From positions 1 through 35,664 of the forward strand of contig DYNT01000001.1 of the NCBI GenBank assembly GCA_020720905.1: a DNA stretch of 35,664 bases, given 5' to 3'. A model generated the notes under the pieces. That model was not told the origin of the DNA. It did not search any database and saw only the letters and a program-made list of their open reading frames with translations. The DNA is from Micavibrio aeruginosavorus. Lineage in GTDB: Bacteria > Pseudomonadota > Alphaproteobacteria > UBA9219. The translations under genes and the position numbers were made by a program. Below, piece by piece: positions 24,427 to 33,171 of the stretch (its first letter is position 1; each line of letters begins with the position of its first letter).

Positions 24427-25407
24427 TTAAATCTCAAAGTTGATCATTTGTTTCATGACAAGAACGCCCAGACCTAGCCATGTTAGTCCGCCACCCAAAA
24501 GGAATTTCCCTTTTGTTTCATTCAGCAAAATCATCATGTATTCCGAATTGACTACCATCAAAAGGGTGAACATCAAAAAAGGCAACGACCCGATAATCAT
24601 GGCCGATGCGCGGGCTTCGGATGACATGGCTTTGATTTTCTGTTTGAGTTGCCTGCGCTTGCGGAGAAGCTCGGCCAGATTGCCAAGTGTTTCAGCAAGG
24701 TTGCCCCCCGTTTCTCGTTGGATGGCAAGGGCAATAATGAAAAAACGATATTCGGGCGTATTAAGACGGCTTGCGACTTCCCACATGGATTCTTCCAGTG
24801 AGCGCCCCATGCGCACGCCATCGCTGATGCGACTGAACTCAAGGCCTAAAGGATCGGGAAGCTCTTGCCCCACGGTGGCGATGGTCTCGGTGATGGGGAG
24901 GCCAGATCGAAGTCCTCGGCAAATTGTATCGATGGCTTCGGGAAAGATGCTTAGGAATTTTAGAGTGCGTTTTTTGCCCATGCGGCCTGTGATCATATGG
25001 GGGAGGTAAAGGCCAACAGCAATGCTCATAAAAAAAGAAACAGGTTTGGCCCAGTGGATAAGGTGGGTGAAAACAAGATAAAAAACGCCAATGGCGATGG
25101 CGTTGATCATAAGATATTCGCCAAGCGAGATATTTTTGCCGGTGCAGGCTAGACGTTGCCTCATTTTTTCGGGATTGGGCAGTGTCGTTTTGATGATGCG
25201 ATCAAAGAGAGGAATGGCGCTGTCGCTTGTGCGGCGGCGGAGCGTTGTGGTTGTTTCCTTCAAGCTTTTGGCGGGGGCTTCGCCGCTGACGCGATCCAAG
25301 CGCTTCTTGACGGAGGAAGAGCCATTGTCTTGCCAAAAAAGCGCGACCAAAACCAAAAGAAGAAGGCCGCCGCCGACCACAATAATCAAGGTAAGGGAGG
25401 GGGTCAT
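24427..25407 (-). CDS. tadB: TadB tad-pilus inner-membrane platform protein
   Basis: A 326-residue T2SF-family protein. The N-terminal membrane segment is LTLIIVVGGGLLLLVLVALFW, more segments lie at about 95-135, and the T2SF domain contains EAIDTICRGLRSGLPITETIATVGQELPDPLGLEFSRI and FFIIALAIQRETGGNLAETLGNLAELLRKR. The C-terminus has two further hydrophobic stretches. GGAGG lies at good spacing ahead of the ATG on the minus strand, and the start overlaps the cpaF end by 4 bp. It pairs with TadC in the platform. Confidence 0.93.
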   Translation of the reverse strand: MTPSLTLIIVVGGGLLLLVLVALFWQDNGSSSVKKRLDRVSGEAPAKSLKETTTTLRRRTSDSAIPLFDRIIKTTLPNPEKMRQRLACTGKNISLGEYLMINAIAIGVFYLVFTHLIHWAKPVSFFMSIAVGLYLPHMITGRMGKKRTLKFLSIFPEAIDTICRGLRSGLPITETIATVGQELPDPLGLEFSRISDGVRMGRSLEESMWEVASRLNTPEYRFFIIALAIQRETGGNLAETLGNLAELLRKRRQLKQKIKAMSSEARASAMIIGSLPFLMFTLLMVVNSEYMMILLNETKGKFLLGGGLTWLGLGVLVMKQMINFEI

Positions 25408-27068
25408 GACAGCGCCTCCAGCAAATCTTTTTCAAGCCCGTAATAGGCGGCCTTGGGCAAACAGTGGGGGCGCAGGCCGTTGTTCTTGAAATCAACGGTC
25501 AGGCGTCCATCGGGGAGTTCGCCTGTGACATCGCACACGAACAAATCCTGCATCGAGATGACCTCGCCTTCCATGCCCGTCACCTCGGAAATATGCGTGA
25601 CGCGCCGCGACCCGTCGCGCATGCGGCTAACTTGAATAATCATATCGACGGCTGAGGCTATTTGTTGACGAATAGCGCGAGGCGCTAGGTTCGCGCCGCC
25701 AAGGCCAACCATGTTTTCAAGGCGCATGATGGCCTCGCGTGGGCGGTTGGCGTGAACGGTGGACAAAGAGCCATCATGACCGGTGTTCATGGCTTGCAGC
25801 ATATCGATGGCCTCGCCGCCGCGTGTTTCACCGACGATGATGCGATCAGGCCGCATGCGCAAAGCGTTTTTTAGCAAATCGCGCATGGTAATTTCGCCGT
25901 GGCCTTCAAGGTTAGCGGGGCGCGTTTCAAGGCGGACGACGTGCGGCTGCTGCAATTGCAGCTCGGCAGCGTCTTCAATGGTCACCACGCGCTCACCATG
26001 ATCAATCATTTGGGATAGGGCGTTGAGTAATGTTGTCTTTCCCGATCCTGTGCCGCCAGAAATCAAAATGTTCAGGCGGCAACGCCCCACGATACGCAGC
26101 ACTTGCGCCATTTGCGGCGAAATGCTGCCGAATTTGATCATGGAATCGAGCGTGATTTTCTTTTTGGAGAATTTACGGATGGTAATGGTGGGGCCGTCGA
26201 TGGCCAAGGGGGGAATGATGATGTTGACGCGACTGCCATCCATCAAACGCGCATCGCAAAGGGGGGAGCTTTCATCAATGCGGCGGCCAATGGCGGTCAC
26301 GATGCGCGTGGCGATAGAGAGAACATGCGCGTTATCGCGGAACGTCACGTCGGTGAGCGTCAGCTTGCCCTTGCTCTCGCAATAGACCTGCTTGGGGCCA
26401 TTGACCATGACTTCTGAAACGCTTTCATCAGCCAGCAAAGGTTCTAAGGGGCCAAGGCCGAGCATATCGTTGAGGAGCTGCTCAACCAGCTCTAACCGTT
26501 CGGCGGCATTAAGCTGTGTTTTGGTTTCGATCAAAAGCTCGCCGATCAGGCCTTTTAAATCACGTGCCAAATCCTCGCGTGCCATGCGCGCGGCGGCTGA
26601 CGTATCAATCCGATCAAGGATAAGCGGCTGAAGTTTAAGCTTGGCCTGACCAACGCTTGTACGGCTGGCGGTGCTGATCGCAAGGGGCTCAACATGGCGG
26701 GGTGGGGGGGGCGGCGCTTCCTCAACCTCTGGCGTGGGGGGGACAAAAGAAGTCACCGTTGTTGCGTTGGCTGGGGCAATTGTCGCCTTTGCGTTTTCGG
26801 GTTTGGCCACTTGACCCAGCAAAGCGTTACTCAGCACGTTGACAAAATCGCGTTGATCCAGAAGGTTCAGTTCAATCCCTTGTTGGCTGAGGAAGGCCAG
26901 TGCAAAGTTTTTAATCTCGCGGTTGATCTCTACGCGTGGCATTGTCTTAATTTTTTCTTTGGGAAAAGCTTTCGTCAATTCCGGCATAAGGCGGTCGCGC
27001 AAAACAACAAGCGTACCATCAGCCGCAAGGATTCTCGCCTCCAGATTTCCCTGCGCGTCGGCGGTCAT
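25404..27068 (-). CDS. cpaF: CpaF/TadA tad-pilus assembly ATPase
   Basis: A 554-residue VirB11/GspE-superfamily ATPase that powers Flp pilus assembly. Walker A is GGTGSGKT at 338-345, Walker B is RIIVGETRGGEA at about 409-420, and the His-box is TGHDGSLSTVHAN. The NTD2 region (LGLGPLEPLLADESVSEVMVNGP) is typical of CpaF. The first 145 residues are an extension holding a helical unit and a Pro-rich linker at about 110-124 (PPTPEVEEAPPPPPR). It overlaps cpaE and tadB by 4 bp each, so the three are translationally coupled. It is the third secretion-type ATPase in the window. Confidence 0.96.
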   Translation of the reverse strand: MTADAQGNLEARILAADGTLVVLRDRLMPELTKAFPKEKIKTMPRVEINREIKNFALAFLSQQGIELNLLDQRDFVNVLSNALLGQVAKPENAKATIAPANATTVTSFVPPTPEVEEAPPPPPRHVEPLAISTASRTSVGQAKLKLQPLILDRIDTSAAARMAREDLARDLKGLIGELLIETKTQLNAAERLELVEQLLNDMLGLGPLEPLLADESVSEVMVNGPKQVYCESKGKLTLTDVTFRDNAHVLSIATRIVTAIGRRIDESSPLCDARLMDGSRVNIIIPPLAIDGPTITIRKFSKKKITLDSMIKFGSISPQMAQVLRIVGRCRLNILISGGTGSGKTTLLNALSQMIDHGERVVTIEDAAELQLQQPHVVRLETRPANLEGHGEITMRDLLKNALRMRPDRIIVGETRGGEAIDMLQAMNTGHDGSLSTVHANRPREAIMRLENMVGLGGANLAPRAIRQQIASAVDMIIQVSRMRDGSRRVTHISEVTGMEGEVISMQDLFVCDVTGELPDGRLTVDFKNNGLRPHCLPKAAYYGLEKDLLEALS

Positions 27069-28282
27069 TTCTTGGCATCCTCCTTGGCGGCTGATTTAAA
27101 GAGCCCCCCTAAAAGCCCGCTGCTTTTCTTAGGCGCGGCGGCCTTATCCTCTGGCGTTTCTAAAAACGACTTGGCGAGCGCTAGCATCGCCTTAGTTAGG
27201 GCGGCTGAAGGGGCAAGAGCGCCCAGCATTTTACCGGCATTGTTGGCGGCGGTCATGTTTTTATGATCGTCGGGGAGGGTGAAATCAATCTTGGCTTGCG
27301 TGCCTTTGGCAAAGGCGGCCTCATCAACGGCTGAAGGACGGCTTGCGCTGACGCGTGTGGCGACTTGCGTGATTTTGGCGGTGGAGCCAAGGCCTTTTAG
27401 CGTTGTGCGAATACGCAGCGTGTCGCGAATGCCAACCAACGACATCTCGGTCACCAGCACGATTTCATGCGCGGTGGCTAGGATGCGTTTTTGCGTGGCG
27501 ATCATATGGCGCGGCATATCGATGATGACGGCGTTATAGGTGCTTTTCATTTCCTTCAAAAGAGCGGCGATGGCGGCGGCATCGACATGGATGACGTCTT
27601 CAATGGATTCCTCGGCGCTGAGCACGGCAAAGGATTCGCTTTCGCTGATAAGAGCGCCCGCAATCATCAAGCCATCCACGCGCTGGGGTGAGCTGACAAC
27701 ATCGCGAAGGCCATGGCCCGGTTCGATATCCAAGGCCAACGCGCTTGTCCCAAACTGCAAATCCATATCCAAAAGGGCGCTTTTTTGCTTCAGGTTGTGG
27801 GCGATGAGCCACGCGGTATTGGCGGCCACGGGGCTGGCGCCAACGCCGCCGCGCACGCCCATCACAACAATAATGCGGGCGTCTTTGTGGGAGCCATGGG
27901 CACCGCCCTTTTCGCCTTGCGAGGCGGAGAGCATAGTTTGCGTCAAGATTTCGGGCGTGACGGGCTTGACCAGATAATCGCTAAGCCCTGCGGCCATCAT
28001 GCTGCGGTAAAGCGTCACATCGTTGGCGCTGCCCAGTGCGACAAGGTGGCTGGCGGGGCCGCACAGGCTCACAAGCCTTGCGGCTAGTTGGATGGGTTGT
28101 TCTTGTCCATCAAAATCAATCAACGCCAATTTAGGCGGCGCATCGGATTCTAAAAGCGAAGCGAACAGCTCAGGGCCGCCGCGCTGAATGGTATCGGCGG
28201 GAAACCCCTGTTTTTCCGCCCAGCCTTGTACCTGAAGGGCGGTTTCGTCATCATTGATAAAAGCCATAAACTCGTTATGCAT
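27065..28282 (-). CDS. cpaE: CpaE/TadZ pilus localisation ATPase
   Basis: A 405-residue protein with a receiver-like N-terminal domain (ALIDFDGQ ... MMAAGLSDYLVKPVTPEILTQTM, residues about 1-120) and a ParA/MinD-like domain. The nucleotide loop is GVRGGVGAS at about 142-150; the signature Lys before GG is Arg, a departure common in CpaE proteins. The LLDMDLQFG motif follows at about 170-178. CpaE/TadZ places the Tad apparatus in the cell, often at the pole. The C-terminal 40 residues are Lys/Ala-rich. ATG 28282 is used; ATG 28267 (MAFINDDE) is an alternative. Confidence 0.92.
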   Translation of the reverse strand: MHNEFMAFINDDETALQVQGWAEKQGFPADTIQRGGPELFASLLESDAPPKLALIDFDGQEQPIQLAARLVSLCGPASHLVALGSANDVTLYRSMMAAGLSDYLVKPVTPEILTQTMLSASQGEKGGAHGSHKDARIIVVMGVRGGVGASPVAANTAWLIAHNLKQKSALLDMDLQFGTSALALDIEPGHGLRDVVSSPQRVDGLMIAGALISESESFAVLSAEESIEDVIHVDAAAIAALLKEMKSTYNAVIIDMPRHMIATQKRILATAHEIVLVTEMSLVGIRDTLRIRTTLKGLGSTAKITQVATRVSASRPSAVDEAAFAKGTQAKIDFTLPDDHKNMTAANNAGKMLGALAPSAALTKAMLALAKSFLETPEDKAAAPKKSSGLLGGLFKSAAKEDAKK

Positions 28283-28321
28283 AGCGCACCTGATGATATC
28301 CTTTGTGTTCTTTTTGTTAAA

Positions 28322-28735
28322 TTACGGCGTTGTCCCCGTGCTTGCTGGCGCTTGCTCTGTGGGGGCGTCTGCTTTGGCGTCTATAAGGGCTCTTGTTTTT
28401 CCAGTGCGATAATTGTTCATGGACGAAGCAGCCAGCGTGCCGTCGGCTTTTCCCAAAGGCTTTCCTTCAATCAAATCTTCGGGGCGATCAACGTGCGCAG
28501 CCAAATTACGCGCAGCGGCGCAGCCCAGCTGCGGCGTGATTGTGTTTTCATTGTCTCCTATAGATGTTGTCGCCCAGCTTGGACAATCGGGAGGGACGGC
28601 GACGCTGTCGCTTTCCTTGGCCGAGGGCATAAGGCGGATGCGGTAATCGGGGGCGGGCGTTGCCTCGCAACCGGCAAGGCACAGCGCGGCGAAAGGCAAA
28701 GCAAGAAGGAAGGTGCGAGAAAAAGAAGGCGTCAT
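28322..28735 (-). CDS. cpaD: CpaD-family pilus lipoprotein, short form
   Basis: A 137-residue lipoprotein with lipobox LCLAGC (Cys23). The CpaD core is recognised by CPSWA ... LGCAAARNLAAHVDRPEDLIEGKPLGKADGTLAASSMNNYRTGK, a conserved segment that precedes the C-terminus in the family. CpaD proteins are often near 200 residues or longer; here the first 45 residues after the lipid site are compressed, so the N-terminal domain seems to be missing. It starts 3 bp after cpaC and 39 bp before cpaE. It is expected to work with the CpaC secretin at the outer membrane. Confidence 0.85.
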   Translation of the reverse strand: MTPSFSRTFLLALPFAALCLAGCEATPAPDYRIRLMPSAKESDSVAVPPDCPSWATTSIGDNENTITPQLGCAAARNLAAHVDRPEDLIEGKPLGKADGTLAASSMNNYRTGKTRALIDAKADAPTEQAPASTGTTP

Positions 28736-28738
28736 GGG

Positions 28739-30352
28739 TTACTCCACAATAAAGCCGCCAGGGCCTTGCGGCGCGGGCGCTTTGGTTTTGGTGGGCGCAG
28801 CAGAAAGTGGCGTGGACATCAGCGACGCAGAAGGCGTGACGACCTCACGCGCTGTTCCTTCATGGGCGACGGGAATCACAGGCGCAGCGATAGGTTGCGG
28901 CGATTCCTCGGCCATGGGTTCCATGGGACTTAAGGTGGCGCGAGGCTCACCGCTTAAAGGTCTTGCGGCAGGGTCGCTGTTTGTCTCACGCAGGCGGAAG
29001 ATGCGATCAGTATCCGAAGGCGGCGCAAAGCCGTCTGTCGGTAACGCCAACTGTTCTTGCGTTGCGGGCTTGACGATATAGGGCGTGATGATGATAACCA
29101 ATTCGCTTTCATTGTTTTGAAAGCGTGTGGAGCGGAACAGCGGTCCCAAAACGGGAATGTCGCCCAAGAACGGATATTTATCGACCGACTGGGTTTGCTG
29201 GTTGTTCAAAAGACCGGCGATGGCAAAGCTTTGTCCGCTGTTCAGCTCAATCGTTGTTTCGGCGCGTCGTGTCGTCAGGGCGGGCACTTGAACTGTCCCG
29301 ATGGTGACAGCGCCAGCGGCAGAAAGTTGGCTGACTTCGGGGCGAACGTGCAGATTGATGCGATCCTCCCCGATCACCGTTGGCGTGAAGGCTAGGGAAA
29401 CGCCGTACTGTTTCCATTCGATGGTGACGTTTTCGTTTTGGGGGACAGGGATGGGGAACTCACCGCCCGCAAGGAAGCTGGCCGTTTCCCCTGACATGGC
29501 GGTTAAAGACGGCTCGGCCAAAATGGTGATCAGGCCGTTTTTGGCCAACGCGTCAATCATGCTGTTGACGCTGTGATGGCCGCTGTTATAGGTCGCGGCG
29601 ATGGCATCATTGGTTGATCCGTCCAAGCTGGTGCGCGTGAGAGCTGTTGCGCCTGCTGTAATGAAATCAGCCCCTGTCGCAAGGCCAAAGGCAAAGCCGC
29701 CAACGTTGCTGATGGTTTCCCAATTGATGCCAAAGCGTTTGTCCACATCGCGGGACACTTCGGCGAAGCGCACGCGAATTTGAATCTGATTGTTGGCTTT
29801 AACATGGATGCGATTGATAATATCGCCATCTCTGGGGATATAGCGCACCGCAAGGCGGCGGGCATCTTCAACGGCGGCGGCATCCGCAACGTCGCCCGAC
29901 AACACAATGCCATTGGGAATGGATTCAACCTTGATGGTGCTGCTGGGCAAAACGGTGCGCAGCGTCTCACGCAGCGCTGCAAGGTTTTGTGTGACCATCA
30001 CCGTTTTGTAAACCAGATCATGCCCGTCTTTATCCGTAATCTTAAGCGTCGTATGGCCTTCCTTCTTGCCATAGATCATCACGGACAGGGGCGAGATTAC
30101 TTGCACATCCGCAATATCAGGGTTTGCAATAAAAACCGTGGCGGCAGGCGCGTTGAACTTAACAGGCACGCTTTTATCGATGAGCACCTCAAGCGTTGTC
30201 GGTTTTTTCTCGGTAGTAGCCTTCTCCAATTTTTCGGCTTTAATGGTTTTATCGGGCGTTGCGGCCAAGGCGCTCGCGCTACTCGCCATAAGGCCCGCGC
30301 AGAGCGTCACGATGACCATCGAAGCAAGAAGGGTAATTTTTGATAAACGCAT
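28739..30352 (-). CDS. cpaC: CpaC/RcpA tad-pilus secretin
   Basis: A 537-residue secretin, the outer-membrane channel of the Tad pilus. The start at 30352 is preferred over ATG 30361 because AAGGA lies about 8 bases before it but directly abuts the upstream ATG. A signal peptide (MRLSKITLLASMVIVTLCAG..., cleavage near ALA) is followed by the N-terminal secretin domain (IDKSVPVKFNAPAATVFIANPDIADVQVISPLSVMIYGKKEGHTTLKI). A BON-like unit comes next (VESIPNGIVLSGDVADAAAVEDARRLA), then the secretin barrel region ending in ELVIIITPYIVKP. The C-terminal 100 residues are a Pro/Ala-rich extension. cpaB ends 11 bp upstream. Confidence 0.95.
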   Translation of the reverse strand: MRLSKITLLASMVIVTLCAGLMASSASALAATPDKTIKAEKLEKATTEKKPTTLEVLIDKSVPVKFNAPAATVFIANPDIADVQVISPLSVMIYGKKEGHTTLKITDKDGHDLVYKTVMVTQNLAALRETLRTVLPSSTIKVESIPNGIVLSGDVADAAAVEDARRLAVRYIPRDGDIINRIHVKANNQIQIRVRFAEVSRDVDKRFGINWETISNVGGFAFGLATGADFITAGATALTRTSLDGSTNDAIAATYNSGHHSVNSMIDALAKNGLITILAEPSLTAMSGETASFLAGGEFPIPVPQNENVTIEWKQYGVSLAFTPTVIGEDRINLHVRPEVSQLSAAGAVTIGTVQVPALTTRRAETTIELNSGQSFAIAGLLNNQQTQSVDKYPFLGDIPVLGPLFRSTRFQNNESELVIIITPYIVKPATQEQLALPTDGFAPPSDTDRIFRLRETNSDPAARPLSGEPRATLSPMEPMAEESPQPIAAPVIPVAHEGTAREVVTPSASLMSTPLSAAPTKTKAPAPQGPGGFIVE

Positions 30353-30363
30353 GGTCGGCATCC

Positions 30364-31323
30364 TTATTGTTGGGGAAGGTCAAAGATAGCTTCCGTTGAT
30401 TCTTTGCCCCGTATGATTTGAATTTTTTGCGTTGCGCCCGAACGATTGGCGGGGCTTGGCAGAACTTGGCTGACATCGCTGTCCCACGTTAGCGCATCGC
30501 TGGCGGGGGGCAGCGCTGGAATCCCGCCTGCCAACGTGGCGGCATCCAAAGCCACATCGGGAACGGCGGGTTGCTGCGATGGCATCATGGTGGCTGTTGT
30601 CGTTTGATCGGCGGCCTTATCCGTAACCGGATCGTTGGCCATGCTGCGCAAAGCCAAAGAAACCGTGCCGATTTGCGTGATCAGCGCCATCGTTTCGGCT
30701 TGCTTGGGCGTGACTTCCAACGTGGCGACTTGTGCGATTTTCGGTTCGGTCACTTGGTCGTTCATCTTTTGATCAAGGGCAAGGACGCGCACGTTTTTGA
30801 TCATCGTTTCGCTGACGCGGCGCTCGTCCGATCCCACATCGCCTTTACGCCCGATGGTGTGCGTGACGATAATATCCACATGATCGCCTGGAAAAACAAA
30901 ACCCGCCACGCCAGCGACAGGCGTGATGGCAATGGACACGGCACGCATGCCCGCCGTCAGGGCGGCGGCCATAAAGCCTTGCTCACCGGGTTTGACGGTG
31001 CGACCCGTCATGATGGGTTCGCCCGTGCGCATGCCATAGCGCACAACTTGACCCGTGTAATCCGTGATGTTGGCGACGCCCTTAACGGCTTGACCCGTGA
31101 CGCCTTCTTCCTTGGGCCAGACTTGCCATTTCAAGTCGGCGTCTTTGATCATGGCTCCGGCGGGCAGGTCCTTTGCGGCGACAAGGATTTCCTGTGTCGG
31201 CGTTGCTTTCGTTTCCACGGTGGCCGTTCCGTTGCCTTTGGATAGCATGGTGCGGGCGACGATGACGGTTCCCCCGGCGATCATCAAAGCGATAAGCAAA
31301 AGAAAGATTTTTTTAGCAGGCAT
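30364..31323 (-). CDS. cpaB: CpaB/RcpC tad-pilus assembly protein
   Basis: A 319-residue protein with an N-terminal membrane anchor (IFLLLIALMIAGGTVIVA), an SAF domain beginning at about residue 45 (EILVAAKDLPAGAMIKDADLKWQVWP), and the RcpC core (MRAVSIAITPVAGVAGFVFPGDHVDIIVTHTIG, then MIKNVRVLALDQK and ATLEVTPKQAETMALITQIGTVSLALRS). CpaB is a periplasmic or outer-membrane-linked partner of the secretin. AAGGAG lies at good spacing before the ATG on the minus strand. The gene sits 12 bp after cpaA. Confidence 0.94.
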   Translation of the reverse strand: MPAKKIFLLLIALMIAGGTVIVARTMLSKGNGTATVETKATPTQEILVAAKDLPAGAMIKDADLKWQVWPKEEGVTGQAVKGVANITDYTGQVVRYGMRTGEPIMTGRTVKPGEQGFMAAALTAGMRAVSIAITPVAGVAGFVFPGDHVDIIVTHTIGRKGDVGSDERRVSETMIKNVRVLALDQKMNDQVTEPKIAQVATLEVTPKQAETMALITQIGTVSLALRSMANDPVTDKAADQTTTATMMPSQQPAVPDVALDAATLAGGIPALPPASDALTWDSDVSQVLPSPANRSGATQKIQIIRGKESTEAIFDLPQQ

Positions 31324-31335
31324 GGTTTTTTCTCC

Positions 31336-31845
31336 TTAGCCTTTTGCTGGAAGCAAAGCGGGGTTGAGCAAAAGCGCGAGTGTGCAAAGGCCGCCCAGCG
31401 CGATGGCGATGCCATAGGGAAGCGGCGTTTTGGATAGCTTTGTTTTTATGGCCTCGTCCTTTTCATGGCGCAGGCGCATAAAAGTCATTGCGCCAAGTCC
31501 CAGCGCCAAAAGGCCGCCTGAAAGGGCTGTGATGAAAAGGAATAAAACAGCGTGCGTAGAGCCCGCCCACAGGCTGATAACGGATAACAATTTGATGTCG
31601 CCTGCGCCTGCCCAGTTCTTCAGAAAAACGAGATACCCAAGGCCGAACGTGGCGAGAAAAACCCATACATGATTTTCCCAGTGAATCGTGATGGGCGCGG
31701 CATAAACATACATGGGGAACAACAGCAACAGCGCGGCGCACGCCGCGTTGGGAATGCGATAGCGCACAGCGTCGCTTGCAGCGGCAAGAACCATCACGAT
31801 TCCCGCAAGAGCAATGATAAAATGAAAGAGCATTTCTGGATTCAT
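31336..31845 (-). CDS. cpaA: CpaA/TadV prepilin peptidase
   Basis: A 169-residue A24-family aspartic peptidase that cleaves prepilin leaders at the inner membrane. ATG 31845 is chosen because AGAGGT precedes it and the first membrane helix follows at once; the frame open to 32055 has no leader-like features. The two catalytic aspartates are visible: Asp25 in AAASDAVRYRIPN and Asp83 in the GAGDIKLL motif. Five or six hydrophobic segments are present. It is the first gene of the leftward tad operon. No other prepilin peptidase is in the window, so it might also serve the type IVb prepilins at 19.8-21.0 kb, though that is speculative. Confidence 0.92.
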   Translation of the reverse strand: MNPEMLFHFIIALAGIVMVLAAASDAVRYRIPNAACAALLLLFPMYVYAAPITIHWENHVWVFLATFGLGYLVFLKNWAGAGDIKLLSVISLWAGSTHAVLFLFITALSGGLLALGLGAMTFMRLRHEKDEAIKTKLSKTPLPYGIAIALGGLCTLALLLNPALLPAKG

Positions 31846-32176
31846 ACGCGACCTCTTTTGCGCCTGAGGCGCTATGGGACTAACTATGCGATAGATATGA
31901 TTAATAGGAGGTGAATCGGTTAAGAGGCGGAGGGGAGCCGTTCTCCTCTTTCGAAGGAGCGTACCTAAGGCGGTTGCCCCATGGTTTCGGGTTTTAAGGC
32001 GTGGGGGAAAAAAGAAGGCAAGGTTCGGCATTGTCATAAGTGACGAATAACACATTCTGTGGCATAAATCAATAAAAATCTTTCATATATCGGGAAATAT
32101 CTTTGCTTGTTAAAAACGCGAATCTCATTGTTTTCAATACAAAAATGACTATTGGTTAACAATTTTCTTTTGTGTT

Positions 32177-32190
32177 ATGGTTTTAACCAT
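32177..32190. promoter_or_regulatory. TTAACCAT CtrA half-site within an inverted repeat
   Basis: ATGGTT and AACCAT flank TT at 32177-32190. TTAACCAT at 32183-32190 equals the CtrA half-site sequence known from Caulobacter. It lies 11 bp to the left of the full site. Confidence 0.45.
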
Positions 32191-32196
32191 GATTCT

Positions 32197-32221
32197 TTTC
32201 GTTAAAACGATCTTAACGAAA
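32197..32221. promoter_or_regulatory. Perfect CtrA-type site in a 9-bp inverted repeat
   Basis: TTTCGTTAA and TTAACGAAA form a perfect inverted repeat with a 7-base spacer, so the centre reads TTAA-N7-TTAA (32202-32216), the full CtrA consensus. It lies 70 bp before the motA ATG and between divergent tad and mot operons, both typical CtrA targets in alphaproteobacteria. Confidence 0.65.
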
Positions 32222-32286
32222 GGGGTGGTTATCTTCTCTTGCTCTTGAAATCGAAAGGTTTCAGGTTTTTTTGTTTGGTCAGGCGC

Positions 32287-33162
32287 ATGAGTCTAAACTT
32301 TTTCATCGGTTTAATCACGGCTGTTGCCTGCACGCTCGGTGGCTATGTCTTCGAAGGCGGTCATCTTTCGGTGCTGGCGGATGCTGCGCCGATTGAAATC
32401 GTCATTATGGGCGGGACGGCGGCGGGTGGTTTTATTATTGCCAATCCAAAGTCTGTGAAAAAAGGCGTTGGAAAGTCGATGAAGCTTCTTATCAAGAAGC
32501 CGAAATTCAACAAAGAATCTTATATCGAGCTTTTGTCGCTTATGTATCAGATTTTCAAGTTGGCGAAAACCAAAGGCATGTTGGCGTTAGAGGCACATGT
32601 CGAAAAGCCAGAGGAAAGCAGCATTTTTCAAGCGTTTCCGGGATTCCTTCACAACCATCATGCGGTTGAGTTTTTCTGCGATTATCTGCGGCTTTTTACC
32701 CTTGGCGCGGATAAGCCGTTTGAGATCGAGGCGCTGATGGATGAAGAGCTGGAAGTTCATCATGCTGAGAATGAAGCGATCGCGGCGGCGGTTCAATCCA
32801 TTGCGGATGGTATGCCCGCCATCGGTATTGTGGCTGCCGTGCTTGGCGTTATTCACACGATGGGCTCGATTTCCGAACCGCCAGAGGTTTTGGGGCGTCT
32901 TATCGGCGGCGCGCTTGTTGGAACGTTTATGGGTGTGTGGACGGCCTACGGTTTTGTGGGGCCGATGGGCACGTTTATTAAGGCGACGCAGGATGCCGAA
33001 TCGAAGTACCTCCAATGCCTTAAGATTGGCATGCTGGCGCATTTGCAAGGCTTTGCGCCATCGATATCGATTGAGTACGCGCGCAAAACCTTGATGGCTG
33101 ATGTGCGCCCCAGCTTTACGGAAGTGGAAGAAGCGACACAAGCTTTGTCCGCGCCATCGTAA
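32287..33162 (+). CDS. motA: MotA flagellar stator protein
   Basis: A 291-residue inner-membrane proton-channel subunit of the flagellar stator. ATG 32287 is chosen because alphaproteobacterial MotA begins directly with the first helix (MSLNFFIGLITAVACTLGGYVFEGG); a TTG at 32239 with an upstream GGGGTGG would add 16 basic residues and is less likely. The cytoplasmic domain (residues about 60-185) includes FLHNHHAVEFFCDYLRL. The second membrane pair carries the conserved Pro region GMPAIGIVAAVLGVIHTMGSI and LIGGALVGTFMGVWTAYGFVGP. motB follows 9 bp later. No other flagellar genes are in view. Confidence 0.93.
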   Translation: MSLNFFIGLITAVACTLGGYVFEGGHLSVLADAAPIEIVIMGGTAAGGFIIANPKSVKKGVGKSMKLLIKKPKFNKESYIELLSLMYQIFKLAKTKGMLALEAHVEKPEESSIFQAFPGFLHNHHAVEFFCDYLRLFTLGADKPFEIEALMDEELEVHHAENEAIAAAVQSIADGMPAIGIVAAVLGVIHTMGSISEPPEVLGRLIGGALVGTFMGVWTAYGFVGPMGTFIKATQDAESKYLQCLKIGMLAHLQGFAPSISIEYARKTLMADVRPSFTEVEEATQALSAPS

Positions 33163-33171
33163 GGGAATGGC

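Larger units (their letters stand above)
31846..32286. other. Divergent regulatory region between cpaA and motA
   Basis: A 441-bp gene-free stretch. The cpaA-proximal 190 bp is GC-rich, with purine-rich short repeats that can fold. From about 32040 the sequence is AT-rich and carries a perfect CtrA-type site at 32202-32216 and a TTAACCAT half-site at 32183-32190. I saw no flp-type pilin frame here on either strand. Confidence 0.6.

Noticed and set aside
28226..28933. A 235-codon + strand frame opposite cpaE/cpaD/cpaC
   Set aside because: Antisense shadow with Arg/Gly/Cys-rich composition typical of non-coding frames; the minus-strand genes are well supported.
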